A DNA stretch of 64,000 bases from Okeanomitos corallinicola TIOX110 (lineage in GTDB: Bacteria; Cyanobacteriota; Cyanobacteriia; Cyanobacteriales; Nostocaceae): NCBI RefSeq assembly GCF_038050375.1, contig NZ_CP150886.1, positions 1,405,318 to 1,469,317 of the forward strand. The letters run 5' to 3'. The translations under genes and the position numbers were made by a program. The notes below the pieces were generated by a model, which did no database searches, was not told where the DNA came from, and saw nothing but the letters and a program-made list of their open reading frames with translations. Shown here piece by piece: positions 35,303-44,900 of this stretch (the stretch's first letter is position 1; every line of letters starts with the position of its first letter).

Positions 35303-35947
35303 CTAATTGGCTTTGTTAAATTTAGTACGTTCTGTCCGGTGTTTTCCTTTTTTACCTCTGGTTTCAACACCATCCATAACTGCATACGCTAGTTCTAATT
35401 CATCCTCAAACATTTTTCCAGCAATTTCATCTCGTTTAAGATGTTGCCATTCTAATTCAATTGGATTCATTTCCGAGCAATATTTAGGAAGGAAAAACAT
35501 ATATAAACCCATTTGTTCCCACTTTGTCCATAATGCCTGAACTTCTTTACAACAATGTATTCGTCCATTATCTTGAACTATGACTCTCATTCGTTTACTT
35601 TCAGATGCTTCTTGCGCCTCTTGTTCCATCATTTTGATGTAAGAACTGCGCTTAACTCCTCCAATTACTAGACCATAAATAAAGCTAATTAATGGCTGAA
35701 ATAGCCCAATAATACTGATTCTGCGTCCACGTCTTTTTGTTTGTTCGAGCTTTTTTTGTTCTCCTTTTTGATAGTATGTATAACCTGAATCACTCCAAGC
35801 TGAAAATCCTGATTCATCCAAATATTTTAGGTCTATTTCTCCACTAGCCGCAGCCAGTTCTAACATATCCATATCTGCTTGTTTATTTGCACGAGTCACT
35901 GGATCTTGTTTTGCTTGATGACTTATTCTTATCCGCTTCCAAATCAC
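35303..35947 (-). CDS. IS630 transposase, catalytic half (OrfB)
   Basis: The 214 codons carry the DDE catalytic domain: Asp in LKYLDESGFSAW, Asp in VIVQDNGRIHCC, and Glu in CSEMNPIELEWQHLKRD. This half has no good start of its own; the nominal GTG lies inside the slippery region. It is expected to be made as an OrfAB fusion by -1 frameshifting from the upstream frame. All three catalytic acids are intact. Confidence 0.85.
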   Translation of the reverse strand: MIWKRIRISHQAKQDPVTRANKQADMDMLELAAASGEIDLKYLDESGFSAWSDSGYTYYQKGEQKKLEQTKRRGRRISIIGLFQPLISFIYGLVIGGVKRSSYIKMMEQEAQEASESKRMRVIVQDNGRIHCCKEVQALWTKWEQMGLYMFFLPKYCSEMNPIELEWQHLKRDEIAGKMFEDELELAYAVMDGVETRGKKGKHRTERTKFNKAN

Positions 35948-36351
35948 CCCTTTTTTTTTAGTCCCCGTCTGATTGTGTTGGTACTTACTTTTATCCCACG
36001 CTCTTTATCCAGTTTTTCTGCTAATTGCTTACTGTTATAAGTTTGTGCTTCTTCTTTCAAGCATTTTTCTAAATATTCAATGTCAGCTTCCACCAATTTT
36101 GGCTTTCTCCCTCGACCTGGTAACTCATGGAGTCCTTCTATTCCTTCTTTTTCCCACTTATTCAACACGACTCTTACTGTTTGCTCTCCCCAATCAAAGT
36201 GAGCCGCTATTTTTTCCACATACCAACCATCTGCATTTAATCTGATTACTTCAGCTCTATCTTTTACTTTCTGCGGTACTTTCGCTGTTCTCAGGTCAAA
36301 CAACTCTCTATCTTGTTTTTTTGTCAGGAATATCCTTAACCTTGACCCCAT
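35944..36351 (-). CDS. IS630 transposase, DNA-binding half (OrfA)
   Basis: The 135 codons hold helix-turn-helix segments: LNADGWYVEKIAAHFDWGEQ and TVRVVLNKWEKEGIEG, plus PGRGRKPKLVEADIEYLEKC, the usual IS630 linker. It would bind the terminal repeats. It ends at TGA immediately after a run of nine A residues, overlapping the catalytic frame by four bases. Confidence 0.85.
   Translation of the reverse strand: MGSRLRIFLTKKQDRELFDLRTAKVPQKVKDRAEVIRLNADGWYVEKIAAHFDWGEQTVRVVLNKWEKEGIEGLHELPGRGRKPKLVEADIEYLEKCLKEEAQTYNSKQLAEKLDKERGIKVSTNTIRRGLKKKG
35950..35956 (-). promoter_or_regulatory. -1 ribosomal frameshift site of the IS630 element
   Basis: On the coding strand the zero frame reads CTA AAA AAA AAG GGG TGA. 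The heptamer A-AAA-AAG is the classic -1 slippery sequence. A shift here joins OrfA to OrfB one codon before the TGA. The nine-A run could also allow transcriptional slippage. Confidence 0.75.
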
Positions 36352-36427
36352 ATTTACATCACCCTAATATATGTTTTTCCGTATTTACTTATCTTTACAC
36401 ACCTTTAATTTTTTTTGTTTACCTACT

Positions 36428-36668
36428 TAATATTGCCTGTTGTTATTAATAGTAACTTGTAAGGCTCTTGTTTGATTAAAAAAGAATCTAAAAAATCTTT
36501 ATCTTTAGTAATCACAATTCTCTGTTCTAGGATTGATAATTTGTTAATGTCTGAATCTGGAGTTGCATTTTGTAAAGGAAGATTTTTAGTATGTATAACA
36601 TCATAACCCAATTTCTCTAATAAATGTGCAATTCGCATTGGTAATTGAGCATCAATTAAGAATTTCAT
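36428..36668 (-). pseudogene. DUF5615 (PIN-like) toxin gene, 5' fragment
   Basis: The frame starts MKFLIDAQLPMRIAHLLEKL and runs through HTKNLPLQNATPDSDINKLS and RIVITKDKDFLDSFL to LLLITTGNI, where the IS630 element begins. The Asp residues at FLIDAQLP and TKDKDFLDS are the expected acidic positions of the PIN-like fold. The translated product would end one Lys later at a TAG inside the IS, giving ~81 aa and losing the last ~38 residues. Its ATG overlaps the antitoxin stop by four bases. Confidence 0.85.
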
Positions 36669-36901
36669 GAAACTATTTGGAGAATACTTTTAACTTGAGT
36701 GAGTCGAGTAGCAAAGTTGAGAACTGCTAAAATATCTTCGTATTCTAAATCATCATAGTCTTCTAAAATATCATCAATGGACATTCCTGAACTCAAAAGT
36801 TCTAAGATCATTTCCACTGGATAGCGTAATCCCCGAATACATGGTTTACCATGACAAATATCATGGTTGATTGTTATTCTATTTAATAGCAGGTTATTCA
36901 T
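36665..36901 (-). CDS. DUF433 family antitoxin
   Basis: The 78-aa protein has the DUF433 signature: ITINHDICHGKPCIRGLRYP followed by VEMILELLSSGMSIDDIL and DLEYEDILAVLNFA. It is a small winged-helix-type protein usually paired with DUF5615 toxins. It is intact and upstream of the toxin, with ATGA overlap. Since the toxin is interrupted, the module may now be inert, or the antitoxin may simply persist. Confidence 0.85.
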   Translation of the reverse strand: MNNLLLNRITINHDICHGKPCIRGLRYPVEMILELLSSGMSIDDILEDYDDLEYEDILAVLNFATRLTQVKSILQIVS

Positions 36902-36935
36902 GATATTAGATGTTATGTTGATAGTGAATTAATTA

Positions 36936-37833
36936 TACAGCACTTCCGGCTGTTATGAGGTACAGTAGCAGCAACTAGCAAACCAGTTTCTTAAATGTTG
37001 AGGATTTATTAAGTCGAGTGCAACTGAGATTAGCTTATCAACCATTTCTGTTGTGGTTGGAGTAAAGCTACGTAAGAAAGATTTGAGTTGTGACCACCAT
37101 AATTCAATTGGATTAAAATCAGGAGAGTATGAGGATAAACAAAGAACTGAAGCACCAACAGCTTCAATCATTGACACAATTGAATCTCGTTTATGTGCGG
37201 ATAAATTATCCATTACTACCACTGCTCCCGACCATAACTGTGGCACTAAAAACTTTTCAACAAATACTTCAAAAGCGTTGCCATCCATTGAATCATTCAT
37301 TGTCATTAATGCAACTACTTTTTTAATACTAATAGCTCCAATTACTGTAACCTTTGAGCCTCGATAAAAGGGTTTGACAGAGTAAGCTCTTGCTCCTAGT
37401 TGTGAGCGGGCATGAGTCCTCGTTAAGCCAAGTAGGATACCAGTTTCGTCCAGAAATACTAAATTTTCTGGCTCTATATTTTTGACCTGATCCCAATAAT
37501 CTAATCTTAAATTCAGAACTCTTTCTGTTCCTGCTTGGGTACTCCGCGTTGTTTTTTTTTTACGATTTAATCCTAATTTCTGTAATGCAGAACACATTGC
37601 ACTTCGACCTACCCAATTACCAGTTTTATCTGCAAATAATTCACACAATTCTATCAATGTTGCATCCGAATTTGCTTCAACCAATTCTCTTAAATCTATG
37701 TCCGCATTTGTCAGATGACTAAATTGTGGTTTTCCTCGCTTCTTGGGTTGTAAATCTCCATCAATTTTTTGTTGTTTTACCAGCTTTTGTACTAAACTTT
37801 TTGACACAGAAAATATATTAGCTACTTTCCTGA
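36936..37833 (-). mobile_element. Truncated second IS630-type element
   Basis: The left end begins TACAGCACTTCCGGCTGTTA at 36936, followed by TGAGGTAC. Its other end is missing, because the IS701/IS4-like element starts at 37834. The same TACAGCA...TGAGGTAC terminal pattern occurs on the small MITE at 59308-59410. Confidence 0.75.
36953..37833 (-). pseudogene. IS630-type (Tc1/mariner-like) transposase, 5'-truncated
   Basis: The frame carries the catalytic Asp in LVFLDETGILLG, Asp in AVVVMDNLSAHKRD and Glu in YSPDFNPIELWWSQLKS, so the DDE domain is whole. The N-terminal helix-turn-helix remains as RKVANIFSVSKSLVQKLVK, but the first ~25 residues are cut off at 37833 by the neighbouring IS. A GTG at 37807 could restart translation and give 284 aa without the first helices. 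Probably inactive. Confidence 0.8.
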
Positions 37834-39338
37834 CTGGAGTTTAGACTAAATCGGTGATGTTCAAGAAAAAAAAGGGAGTCTGATTGAATACAGTCCCCCT
37901 TTTGGCAGAAGCTAAGAGAAGAATCACCTACTCTTACTCGCCAATATGAAACGTACTTCCTTAAAAGAATTTCGTCAAGCAGCCTACCAATATTTAGGCA
38001 GAGCTAAAGATGCAACTTTTGAATTGACAGATGCGATATTGCTAACGAGAAATATTTATTGCCTAGCAGACTTGTCCTTATCACCAGTATTTAGACGTAA
38101 GTGGCCAAGCATCTATGAAGCACTACAAGATAGCAGACCACAGCGACAAAAATTGATGCAGCTATATATTGAACAGATACCAACCGTGAAGCGACCTCTA
38201 TTGGCAGGAGATCATACGAACTGGTCACGACCAGATGCAGTTAAACTAGAAGAAAGAACTTATGAACATAGTGGCACATCCATAGCAGGAAACAAACCAA
38301 TAACTGTAGGACAGGGATATAGCACAATAGCCTGGATACCGGAAAATGAGGGGAGTTGGGCATTACCTTTAAGACATGAAAGAATCACAAGTTCTGAAAG
38401 TCCTATCTCAAAAGCAATTTGGCAATTAAAACAGGTATGTAAATATTTGCCTGTTAGACCAATTTCTGTGTGGGATAGTGAATATGGATGTGCGCCTTTT
38501 GTCTTAAAAACTGCGAATATTCCCGCAGATATTCTGGTTCGGTTGCGTTCAAATCTGTGTTTATGGGGTGAACCAGGAGCTTATTCTGGTAAGGGGCGAC
38601 CCAAAAAACATGGTGATAAATTTAAACTGAATGAGCCAACAACATTGACCCAAGCCACATCTGTTTTGGAAGTGAATGACCCAAAATTAGGACGAGTGCG
38701 TGTGAGCTTATGGAAAGATTTACACTTTCGTCAAGCTGCTACAAGACCAATGTTACTGATTAGGGTTGAACGTCTGGACGCGCAAGGTAACATGAGGGCA
38801 TCCAAACCTTTATGGTTGGCTTGGGTAGGAGAAGAAATGCCACCATTAGAGGAAGTTTGGTCTCTGTACTTACGTCGCTTTACGATTGACCATTGGTATC
38901 GCTTTTTGAAGCAGCGTCTACATTGGACCGTCCCAAACTTTGGTACTCCTAAGCAATGTGAGCGATGGAGTGACCTCATGCCGTTGATGACTTGGGAATT
39001 GTGGTTAGCCCGTGATATGGTTACTGACAATCCTCTACCTTGGCAGAAGTCTCAGGGTAATTTGACCCCTGGAAGGGTTGCTCAAGCTATGGGTGGAGTT
39101 TTTGCCGCTATTGGTACTCCTACCTCTGCACCCAAACCTCGCGGAAAGTCTCCTGGTTGGAAACCAGGAAAACAGCGTCACCGTAAAAACCCCTGTCCCA
39201 TTGTTAAAAAAACAGTATCACGTCCACCTAAAGAACCTTCTGTTGCTGTTTAATACCTAAGATTATTCATAGTTTCGCTAAGTCTCTGATTAACTCAGCC
39301 CTGCTGGGTCATTTTTCATAGCTTAGTCTAAACTCCAG
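37834..39338 (+). mobile_element. IS701/IS4-like insertion sequence
   Basis: The element is ~1505 bp, bounded by a 16-base perfect inverted repeat CTGGAGTTTAGACTAA at both ends (37834 and, reversed, 39338). It carries one full transposase gene. The bases outside the two ends differ (CCTGA left, TTATAAG right), so no target duplication is seen. The left end cuts the IS630 transposase and the right end cuts the ParA-like gene. Confidence 0.8.
37946..39253 (+). CDS. DDE transposase, IS701/IS4-like
   Basis: The 435-aa protein has the RNase H-like features of this group: Asp in PLLAGDHTNWSRPDAV, Asp in RPISVWDSEYGCAPF, and the C-terminal YLRRFTIDHWYRFLKQRL with WWTVPNF-type LHWTVPNFGT. In most relatives the last acidic residue is Glu; here it is Asp in TIDHW. 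The C-terminal tail is basic. The gene is full length within its own inverted repeats, so it could be active. The exact IS family (IS701 or an IS4 relative) is uncertain. Confidence 0.8.
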   Translation: MKRTSLKEFRQAAYQYLGRAKDATFELTDAILLTRNIYCLADLSLSPVFRRKWPSIYEALQDSRPQRQKLMQLYIEQIPTVKRPLLAGDHTNWSRPDAVKLEERTYEHSGTSIAGNKPITVGQGYSTIAWIPENEGSWALPLRHERITSSESPISKAIWQLKQVCKYLPVRPISVWDSEYGCAPFVLKTANIPADILVRLRSNLCLWGEPGAYSGKGRPKKHGDKFKLNEPTTLTQATSVLEVNDPKLGRVRVSLWKDLHFRQAATRPMLLIRVERLDAQGNMRASKPLWLAWVGEEMPPLEEVWSLYLRRFTIDHWYRFLKQRLHWTVPNFGTPKQCERWSDLMPLMTWELWLARDMVTDNPLPWQKSQGNLTPGRVAQAMGGVFAAIGTPTSAPKPRGKSPGWKPGKQRHRKNPCPIVKKTVSRPPKEPSVAV

Positions 39339-39973
39339 TTATAAGGTGAATCCAGAGATTCTAATAATTCATAAGTATCTCTCCATAACTTTCCCAAATA
39401 TAACTCATTGTTTCCACTTGCTTGGATACGCTGTTGGATATCAGAACCATCATAGTAAGGAAATTCGTCACCAAAATACAGATTTTTGATAATGATGTAG
39501 TCTGCTTTATTTCCATAACAATTAAAAAGCTCTTGTAGATAATCTGTACAATCTCTCCGATAAGAAATTGGATGTACAAAGGTTATACGATAACCTAATT
39601 GAGCAATTGCATCCCAAAGCATTACTTCTTCGGCAAATTGTCGAAATTCTTCAAAACTTTGTCCGGGTAAATCACTCAAAGCTACTTGCACATCAGAAAA
39701 AGTCTCTAAATCAATTAATAATTGGTCTGCACCACCTGGTGTTAAGGGCAATTGAGCAATAGGTAATAATAGCTGATAAGCATATAACTTATTGCGATTA
39801 CCACTGTAGTAAACTCTGAGATTTAGTTGCGATTCTAGATAAATCTCTATCAACAAACGTGCTGTTGTTGATTTACCCACCCTAGCATCACCAACTGTCA
39901 TTACTAGTCGTTTATGATTGGGGATAAACCCTGGATTATTTTGGCTATGCGGTTTGATCTGTGATGACTGCAT
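39323..39973 (-). pseudogene. ParA/MinD-like P-loop ATPase, 3'-truncated by IS
   Basis: The 216-aa frame has a Walker A of deviant type in TVGDARVGKSTTARLL, and VQVALSDLPGQSFEEF as Walker B region. It shares order and length of motifs with the next gene upstream (GGADQLLIDLE, LGYRITFV, ADYIIIKNLYFGDE). Its last residues WSLD and stop come from the IS terminal repeat, so ~45-50 residues present in the paralogue are lost. It overlaps the paralogue by 29 bases and is co-translated. Related proteins occur on plasmids near mobilisation genes; the role here is unknown. Confidence 0.7.
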
Positions 39974-40784
39974 TTTCTTTTATCCCCAATAATTCATTAG
40001 CATTCAATACGCTTTGCTCAAATTCTTTCAACCAAGCTGAAACACGAGACTTAATGACAATGTTGGCTTCTTTATCTTCTAGAACTTGACCAAAAGTTAA
40101 GTTTTTTTCATCAATATAGTCATAGGGTTTGAAAAATAAATCTGGCATTTTAATTTCCACTGCACCAGCATCTAAAAGTTTAGTGCGAGTATCAGAACTG
40201 TCGTATCGTTCAAACTTATCAGCTTCACCGTGGAATAGATTTTTCACAACTACATAATCAACGCGATCGCCACAGTATTTGTGAAGAATTCGTAATATAT
40301 TCACTGAATCTTTTACCCTAGATAGTACACTCACCATTGTGACTCTGTATCCTAAGCCTTTGACAGCATCAAATACCCCCAAGTCTTTCTCAAAATTCTC
40401 AAAAAATAGACCTGACTGGGCTGGTAAATCTACTAATACCAGTGGGGTAAGTTCTTTTTCTAAGTCTATTAGTAAGTCATCTGCACCACCCCTTGTAAAA
40501 ATATCAAGTAGCTTGACTCCAGGTTGTGCTGAGTCGTAATGTCTATACAATTGGGCATTGCGATGATCTGAGTCATAAGCTAAATACTTTAACTGTTTGT
40601 TGATATATAAATGTAGTAATCCTCTTGCAAATGTGGATTTACCTACACCTCCTTTATCTCCTGTGATAATTACTATTCTTCCTGTTTGTTCAGTTGTTTT
40701 AAACTGTTGATTTTCTGTGGTTTCTTCATTTGCTGGTATCTGTTCATTTTCATTCACTATGGGGTGCTTCCTTTTTCTAGTCAT
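39945..40784 (-). CDS. ParA/MinD-like P-loop ATPase
   Basis: The 279-aa protein has the deviant Walker A IITGDKGGVGKSTFARGLLH with the signature Lys, and ELTPLVLVDLPAQSG as Walker B. Further conserved parts are RGGADDLLIDLE and VDYVVVKNLFHGEADKFERY. It follows a Gln/Glu-rich leader of ~30 residues. ParA/MinD ATPases position plasmids, chromosomes or protein complexes, but no ParB or parS-like site is next to it. It and the truncated downstream gene are a tandem duplication. Their location between IS elements suggests a plasmid or integrated element origin. Confidence 0.75.
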   Translation of the reverse strand: MTRKRKHPIVNENEQIPANEETTENQQFKTTEQTGRIVIITGDKGGVGKSTFARGLLHLYINKQLKYLAYDSDHRNAQLYRHYDSAQPGVKLLDIFTRGGADDLLIDLEKELTPLVLVDLPAQSGLFFENFEKDLGVFDAVKGLGYRVTMVSVLSRVKDSVNILRILHKYCGDRVDYVVVKNLFHGEADKFERYDSSDTRTKLLDAGAVEIKMPDLFFKPYDYIDEKNLTFGQVLEDKEANIVIKSRVSAWLKEFEQSVLNANELLGIKENAVITDQTA

Positions 40785-41053
40785 AAATTAAGCAATGATT
40801 TGCTTCAATATTGAAGATATTCTGGTAAGTAATAAAAAAGATAAAAAGCTTTTTATCTAAATTTAACTATGATTAACTACCTGCAAATTAAATTTGCAAG
40901 TTTATGAAATGTGTCAGTTGTATTTTTACAGGTTATTTACCCATTTATAAACTATCATTTGATGTAAAATCGTATGCTTTTTGATGTATTTTACTGGAGT
41001 TTATACCAATTTTATGTGAGGCTGCACATAATTGTGAAATCCCTTGATTAATC

Positions 41054-41125
41054 CATTCTTATCTGTGTCTATCTGCGTACCCTTCTCCTGTCGGAGACAC
41101 TACGTAAACGGGAAGCACGCTACAA
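41054..41125. repeat. Cluster of short dispersed repeats
   Basis: TTATCTGTGTCTATCTGCGTAC (to ~41080) is the reverse type of the repeat at 2138-2157. It is followed by CTTCTCCTGTCGGAGACACT and ACGTAAACGGGAAGCACGCT, which resemble the palindromic GTCGGAGACGCTACG repeats common in Nostoc genomes. No gene is encoded. Confidence 0.5.
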
Positions 41126-41181
41126 TTATTTTTTATATTTTATTCTATGCATCTTCATATTAATATTGTTCTTTGAGTTTG

Positions 41182-41472
41182 TTAAATGACTTGTTCTATA
41201 GGTGGGAGAAAGATTTCAATTTTTTGCAGTAGCCTCCCTTCCTCTAGCGACTTTAAATTCTCAATTATTAACTTGACTTTCTGAGTTTGTTTACAGCTTA
41301 CTTTCGTAGGAAGAATCAATTTAGAGTAAGCTTTTTCTCTTCTTTGACGACCAAATTGATTTCTCGTTTTAGAGGATGTTTGAAAATTTAGAAAGGTATA
41401 ATTTGCCATTTTAATCGGAGTAAAACTGAACGAAAAATCAAGGGTTTGAGTGATTACCCAGAGATGCCTCAC
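41182..41472 (-). CDS. Doubtful ORF, partly overlapping a MITE
   Basis: The frame is 96 aa. Its first ~34 codons come from the MITE-like element at 41372-41513. The remaining part (RNQFGRQRREKAYSKLILPT onward to IFLPPIEQVI) is basic and may be the end of a real small protein whose start was replaced by the insertion. No domain, ribosome-binding site or partner supports it. Confidence 0.25.
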   Translation of the reverse strand: MRHLWVITQTLDFSFSFTPIKMANYTFLNFQTSSKTRNQFGRQRREKAYSKLILPTKVSCKQTQKVKLIIENLKSLEEGRLLQKIEIFLPPIEQVI

Positions 41473-41513
41473 TACGCTGCGCTACGTTCAGCAGGACTTT
41501 TCAAACACCCTCT
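41372..41513. mobile_element. MITE-like element with IS5-type ends
   Basis: The left end GAGGATGTTTGAAAATT and the right end, reversed, GAGGGTGTTTGAAAAGT form a 17-base imperfect inverted repeat. TTA flanks both sides (41369-41371 and 41514-41516), fitting the 3-bp TNA duplication of IS5 (IS1031/IS427) elements. At ~142 bp it has no transposase, so it would be a passive derivative. Confidence 0.6.
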
Positions 41514-41776
41514 TAGATATACTACTAAAAACGAGTTGGAGCTTTACTCTTAAAATTGCTCAAAATATTGATATACAAGGATTTTTGCCTGGGCAAAAGT
41601 CTAGTATTTATCCGTTTTTAGTATAAACTATAGGAATCCGGTTTGATTCTTGTTCATTATACTGAGATTCAATCGTTGATTCCATAAGGTTTACGGTTTA
41701 CATCTTGTTCAAAAATCAAATAGTAGCCCTATATCAATATTTTTATTGGGCGTTGCTGATTAAGAGTATGATTTTG

Positions 41777-41806
41777 TTTCACGCAGAGGCGCAGAGTCGC
41801 AAAGAG
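41777..41806. repeat. Short dispersed repeat 'cgcagaggcgcagag'
   Basis: TTTCACGCAGAGGCGCAGAG followed by TCGCAAAGAG, a well-known short intergenic repeat type in filamentous cyanobacteria. Together with the entries at 41054 and 41372 it accounts for the recognisable content of the 1150-base gap 40785-41935; the rest is A+T-rich with no gene I can support. Confidence 0.5.
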
Positions 41807-41935
41807 TAAGAGTTTTAAATTATTGATTTTTCAATTTCACACTTCAGTTCAGCAATGCCTTTTATTGTTTTTTAACTCAATTACAAGATAATTTGTAGGA
41901 TAGGCAATGATGAAAGAGCAATAACTTAGCTAAAA

Positions 41936-44900
41936 CTACACCCCCACCGCACAAAACCCAGCCCAATGAAAAGGGTCACAAAAAGGTTTACTATCATCCT
42001 GTAGCTTATGCAGAAGACGACGTAGTGCCATCCTCACTGCCGGAGGTAAGGGCAACTGGGTTTGTATAACCCATTTTTCTAATTCCATTTTTGTCACATC
42101 CCGCAGCCACAACTGGGCTAGATTAAGAGCTGTACCTACAGAAGAACCGTTCCGGAGATTGTGGTAGAACTGGAGCATTAAAAATGATGTTGACAAGTCA
42201 TTCACTGTCCAAAGCGAACTCACTAAACTAGGAGTACCCGCGTATAGAAAACCACTGGGTAAACCGATATACTCATCACTGAGGCTGGAGGGGTCAGTCA
42301 AACCCGTTTCGCAGGCAGAAAGAGTAACAAGGCGAGTTTGCTGCAAGTCTAAGTTCAAGATTTCTGCCAAAGTCAACGGCCCATCTGCCAACTGCAATGC
42401 TGAGTTTAGTGGAGATACCAAGTCAAATATGCCGTGGCATGCAAAGTGGACACAGTGAATGCCTTGCAACAGACTGTTACTGATAGCAGCTTTAGTTGCT
42501 GCTGACTGTTGGAAAACTGTTGCTATCTCAAATTTATCCCTAATTACTTCGACTTCGATGGCAGCATAGGAAAGGTCATTTGTGGGATTTTGGATGGCGA
42601 ACAGATGTTTAAAGTTGGGTCTTTGGCGGGTTTGAGCTAATTGCAGCAGCTGGCAACTAGGGGCATAGCGGATTCCACGGCTAAATCTATCAATGAGGGT
42701 AGTATCAAATACAGGCAAAGCATGAAGTGGTAATATATGCAAAAACCGATGGGGAATCAAAATTAGCTGGTTGCACCCTTGCGGTAACTGGGAGAGGAGC
42801 CTGTCGAAGTACAAATTCCTAGCAAGTTCCTCTAGACGCGGCATCAGTTGAGTTCGCCAAGAGCCTTTATCCTGGTAGTAATCTTTTAGGTATGCCTCCA
42901 GCCAATTTGTTAGGTCTTGCAGGTCTTCTGGAGTAGACCGCCAAACTGTAATCCGTTGCTGGTTTTCTTCTACACAAAGAAAAGAATTGGCTTCAGTTTC
43001 ACTGTTAGGCGCAGGAGAAGAACCAGTATTGGGAGTTACAACGAATGTAAAAATTTGACCGTCAGCAATGAACCACTCAATTACAGCAGTGCGATCATCA
43101 AGACTTGCTAGGAAGGGGGCTAAATCGAAGCGAGAACCAACAGCCAAGTAACTGTCTTGTAATGTGTTGCGCTGCTGTCGCAATTTTTGCAGCTTTTGAG
43201 CTAGAACAGTAGAGTTAGCAGATGTTCCCGACTGGATGCACTGCTGTCCCTGGTTAATTTCATCCTGAAGCTGTTGCAGTTGACTAGCAATGTCTGGAGG
43301 AAAGATACTGTGATTGTCACGGCTGAGAAGTAGCTCTACCAACTGGCGCGTTTTGCTACGTTCAACGTAAGTAATTGCCTTGCTAAGATATTGCGGTTCA
43401 TTAACAGCCAGTTCTAGGGAAACCTCCACTATGTTGATATAAAGCTGATGCCATTCCTCAGCTAGCTTACGTTTAGCAATATCCCCAGAGACTATTTCAC
43501 TCCGCAAAAACTCCACTGTATCAACTGCTGCTACAAAAGCAGAGTAGGCTAGGTGCAGTTGGTGCATATCCCAGTAAGTCAAACCCAAATTTAGTTGTGT
43601 TTCCGTGTGGTACATGGGAAAGGCAGCCTGAGTGCGTACCTGTAATGCTTCCTGACAGCAGTTAATTGCCTGTTCCAAATTTTGATGATGTTCGCCGAGT
43701 ATGCGTTGTCGCCAAGTAACAGCTAAGGCATTTTGCGTTTCTGCCCAAGTTTCTGGAAACTCAGCTTTGGTATAGACTTGGAGGGCGTTTTGGTAACAAG
43801 CGATCGCTCGTTCAATATTTTCTGCCTTCTCTCCCTCCAGGCGTTGCCAGTAAACTACTCCCAGGTTCTTCTGCGTCTCTGCCCATTTTTCTGGAAACTC
43901 TGTTTGAGTGTACATTTGGAGAGCATTCTGCAAATAGTTAATAGCGCGTTCCAAGTTCCTGGCTTTATTTCCCTGTTGGCGATCGCAGTAAACCACTCCC
44001 AAATTTTTCTGCGTCTCTGCCCATTCCGTCGGCAATACACTACGGGTACGCACTAGCAGACTCTTGTGAAAACAAGCAATTGCTTGCTCTAAATTGGCAT
44101 CCGGCTCTCCCTGAATACGTCCACGATATGCTATTCCCAGGTTATGCTGCGCTCTGGCCCAGTCTACAGGATAGTCATCCTCGGTGTATACTTGCAGGGA
44201 ATTTTGGTGGCAGAGAATTGCCTGCTCTAGGTTTTGCGCTCGGTCGCCCAAAATTCTGCTACTGTAAGCAGTACCCAAGTTGTTTTGGAGCATTGCCCAC
44301 TCCTCTCTTAAAGAATCTTGGGTATAGACTTGTAGGGCATTTTGGTAGTGGGCGATCGCCTGCTCTAAATTCTCTGCTCGTTCTCCACGAAGGCGATTAT
44401 TGTAGACTGCACCAAGACTGTTTTGCACAATCGCCCACTGTTGTGGCAACTCGTCTTGTGTAAATATATCTAGTGCAATGTTGTAACCTGCAATAGCAAT
44501 TTCCAGGTTGTTCGCCCTAATGCCTAAGGGAAAGTGAAACATGAGATTGCTGAAGTTGACGAACAATCCAGCAATTGTAGTCCATCCTTCTGGTGGTATA
44601 GTTGAGAACAAATTAGCTGCCAAGCTAGGCAAGATTTGAGCAAAAGCATCAGTGAGCTTGTCTAAATTGGCTCTGAGCAGAGGTTCAATCACCTGGGAAT
44701 TGCAGTTGCTCTGTAAAATTGCTTGCCAAAGCTCGTTCCAGAAAGGCGCAGTTATTTTTACAGTTTCCAAATTAACTAAGATAGCCGCATAATCACGTAG
44801 ATTGTAAATCTGATTGGCTCCCTGCAAGTTACCCTGTTCTTCCTGCCGAATGGCTGCTTGTTCTAACCATTCCACCCAGCCAGTATCAACAAATTCTCGC

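Larger units (their letters stand above)
35258..36427 (-). mobile_element. Complete IS630-family insertion sequence
   Basis: The element is ~1170 bp, bounded by imperfect inverted repeats of about 45 bases (AGTAGGTTAACAG at the left against AGTAGGTAAACAA at the right, with AAAGGTATGTAAAGA matching AAAGGTGTGTAAAGA further in). A TA dinucleotide flanks both ends (35256-35257 and 36428-36429), the target duplication of IS630. It carries two overlapping transposase frames read on the minus strand. The insertion is recent enough for the target gene to be rebuilt without any mismatch at the junction. Confidence 0.9.

Noticed and set aside
36953-37833. Calling the IS630-type transposase intact and active
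   Set aside because: Its first helices and one end of the element are missing, replaced by the neighbouring IS.
43733-44463. Two plus-strand ORFs (107 and 127 aa) inside the TPR-CHAT gene
   Set aside because: They lie antisense to TPR repeats and mirror the repeat period; no start signals or domains of their own.
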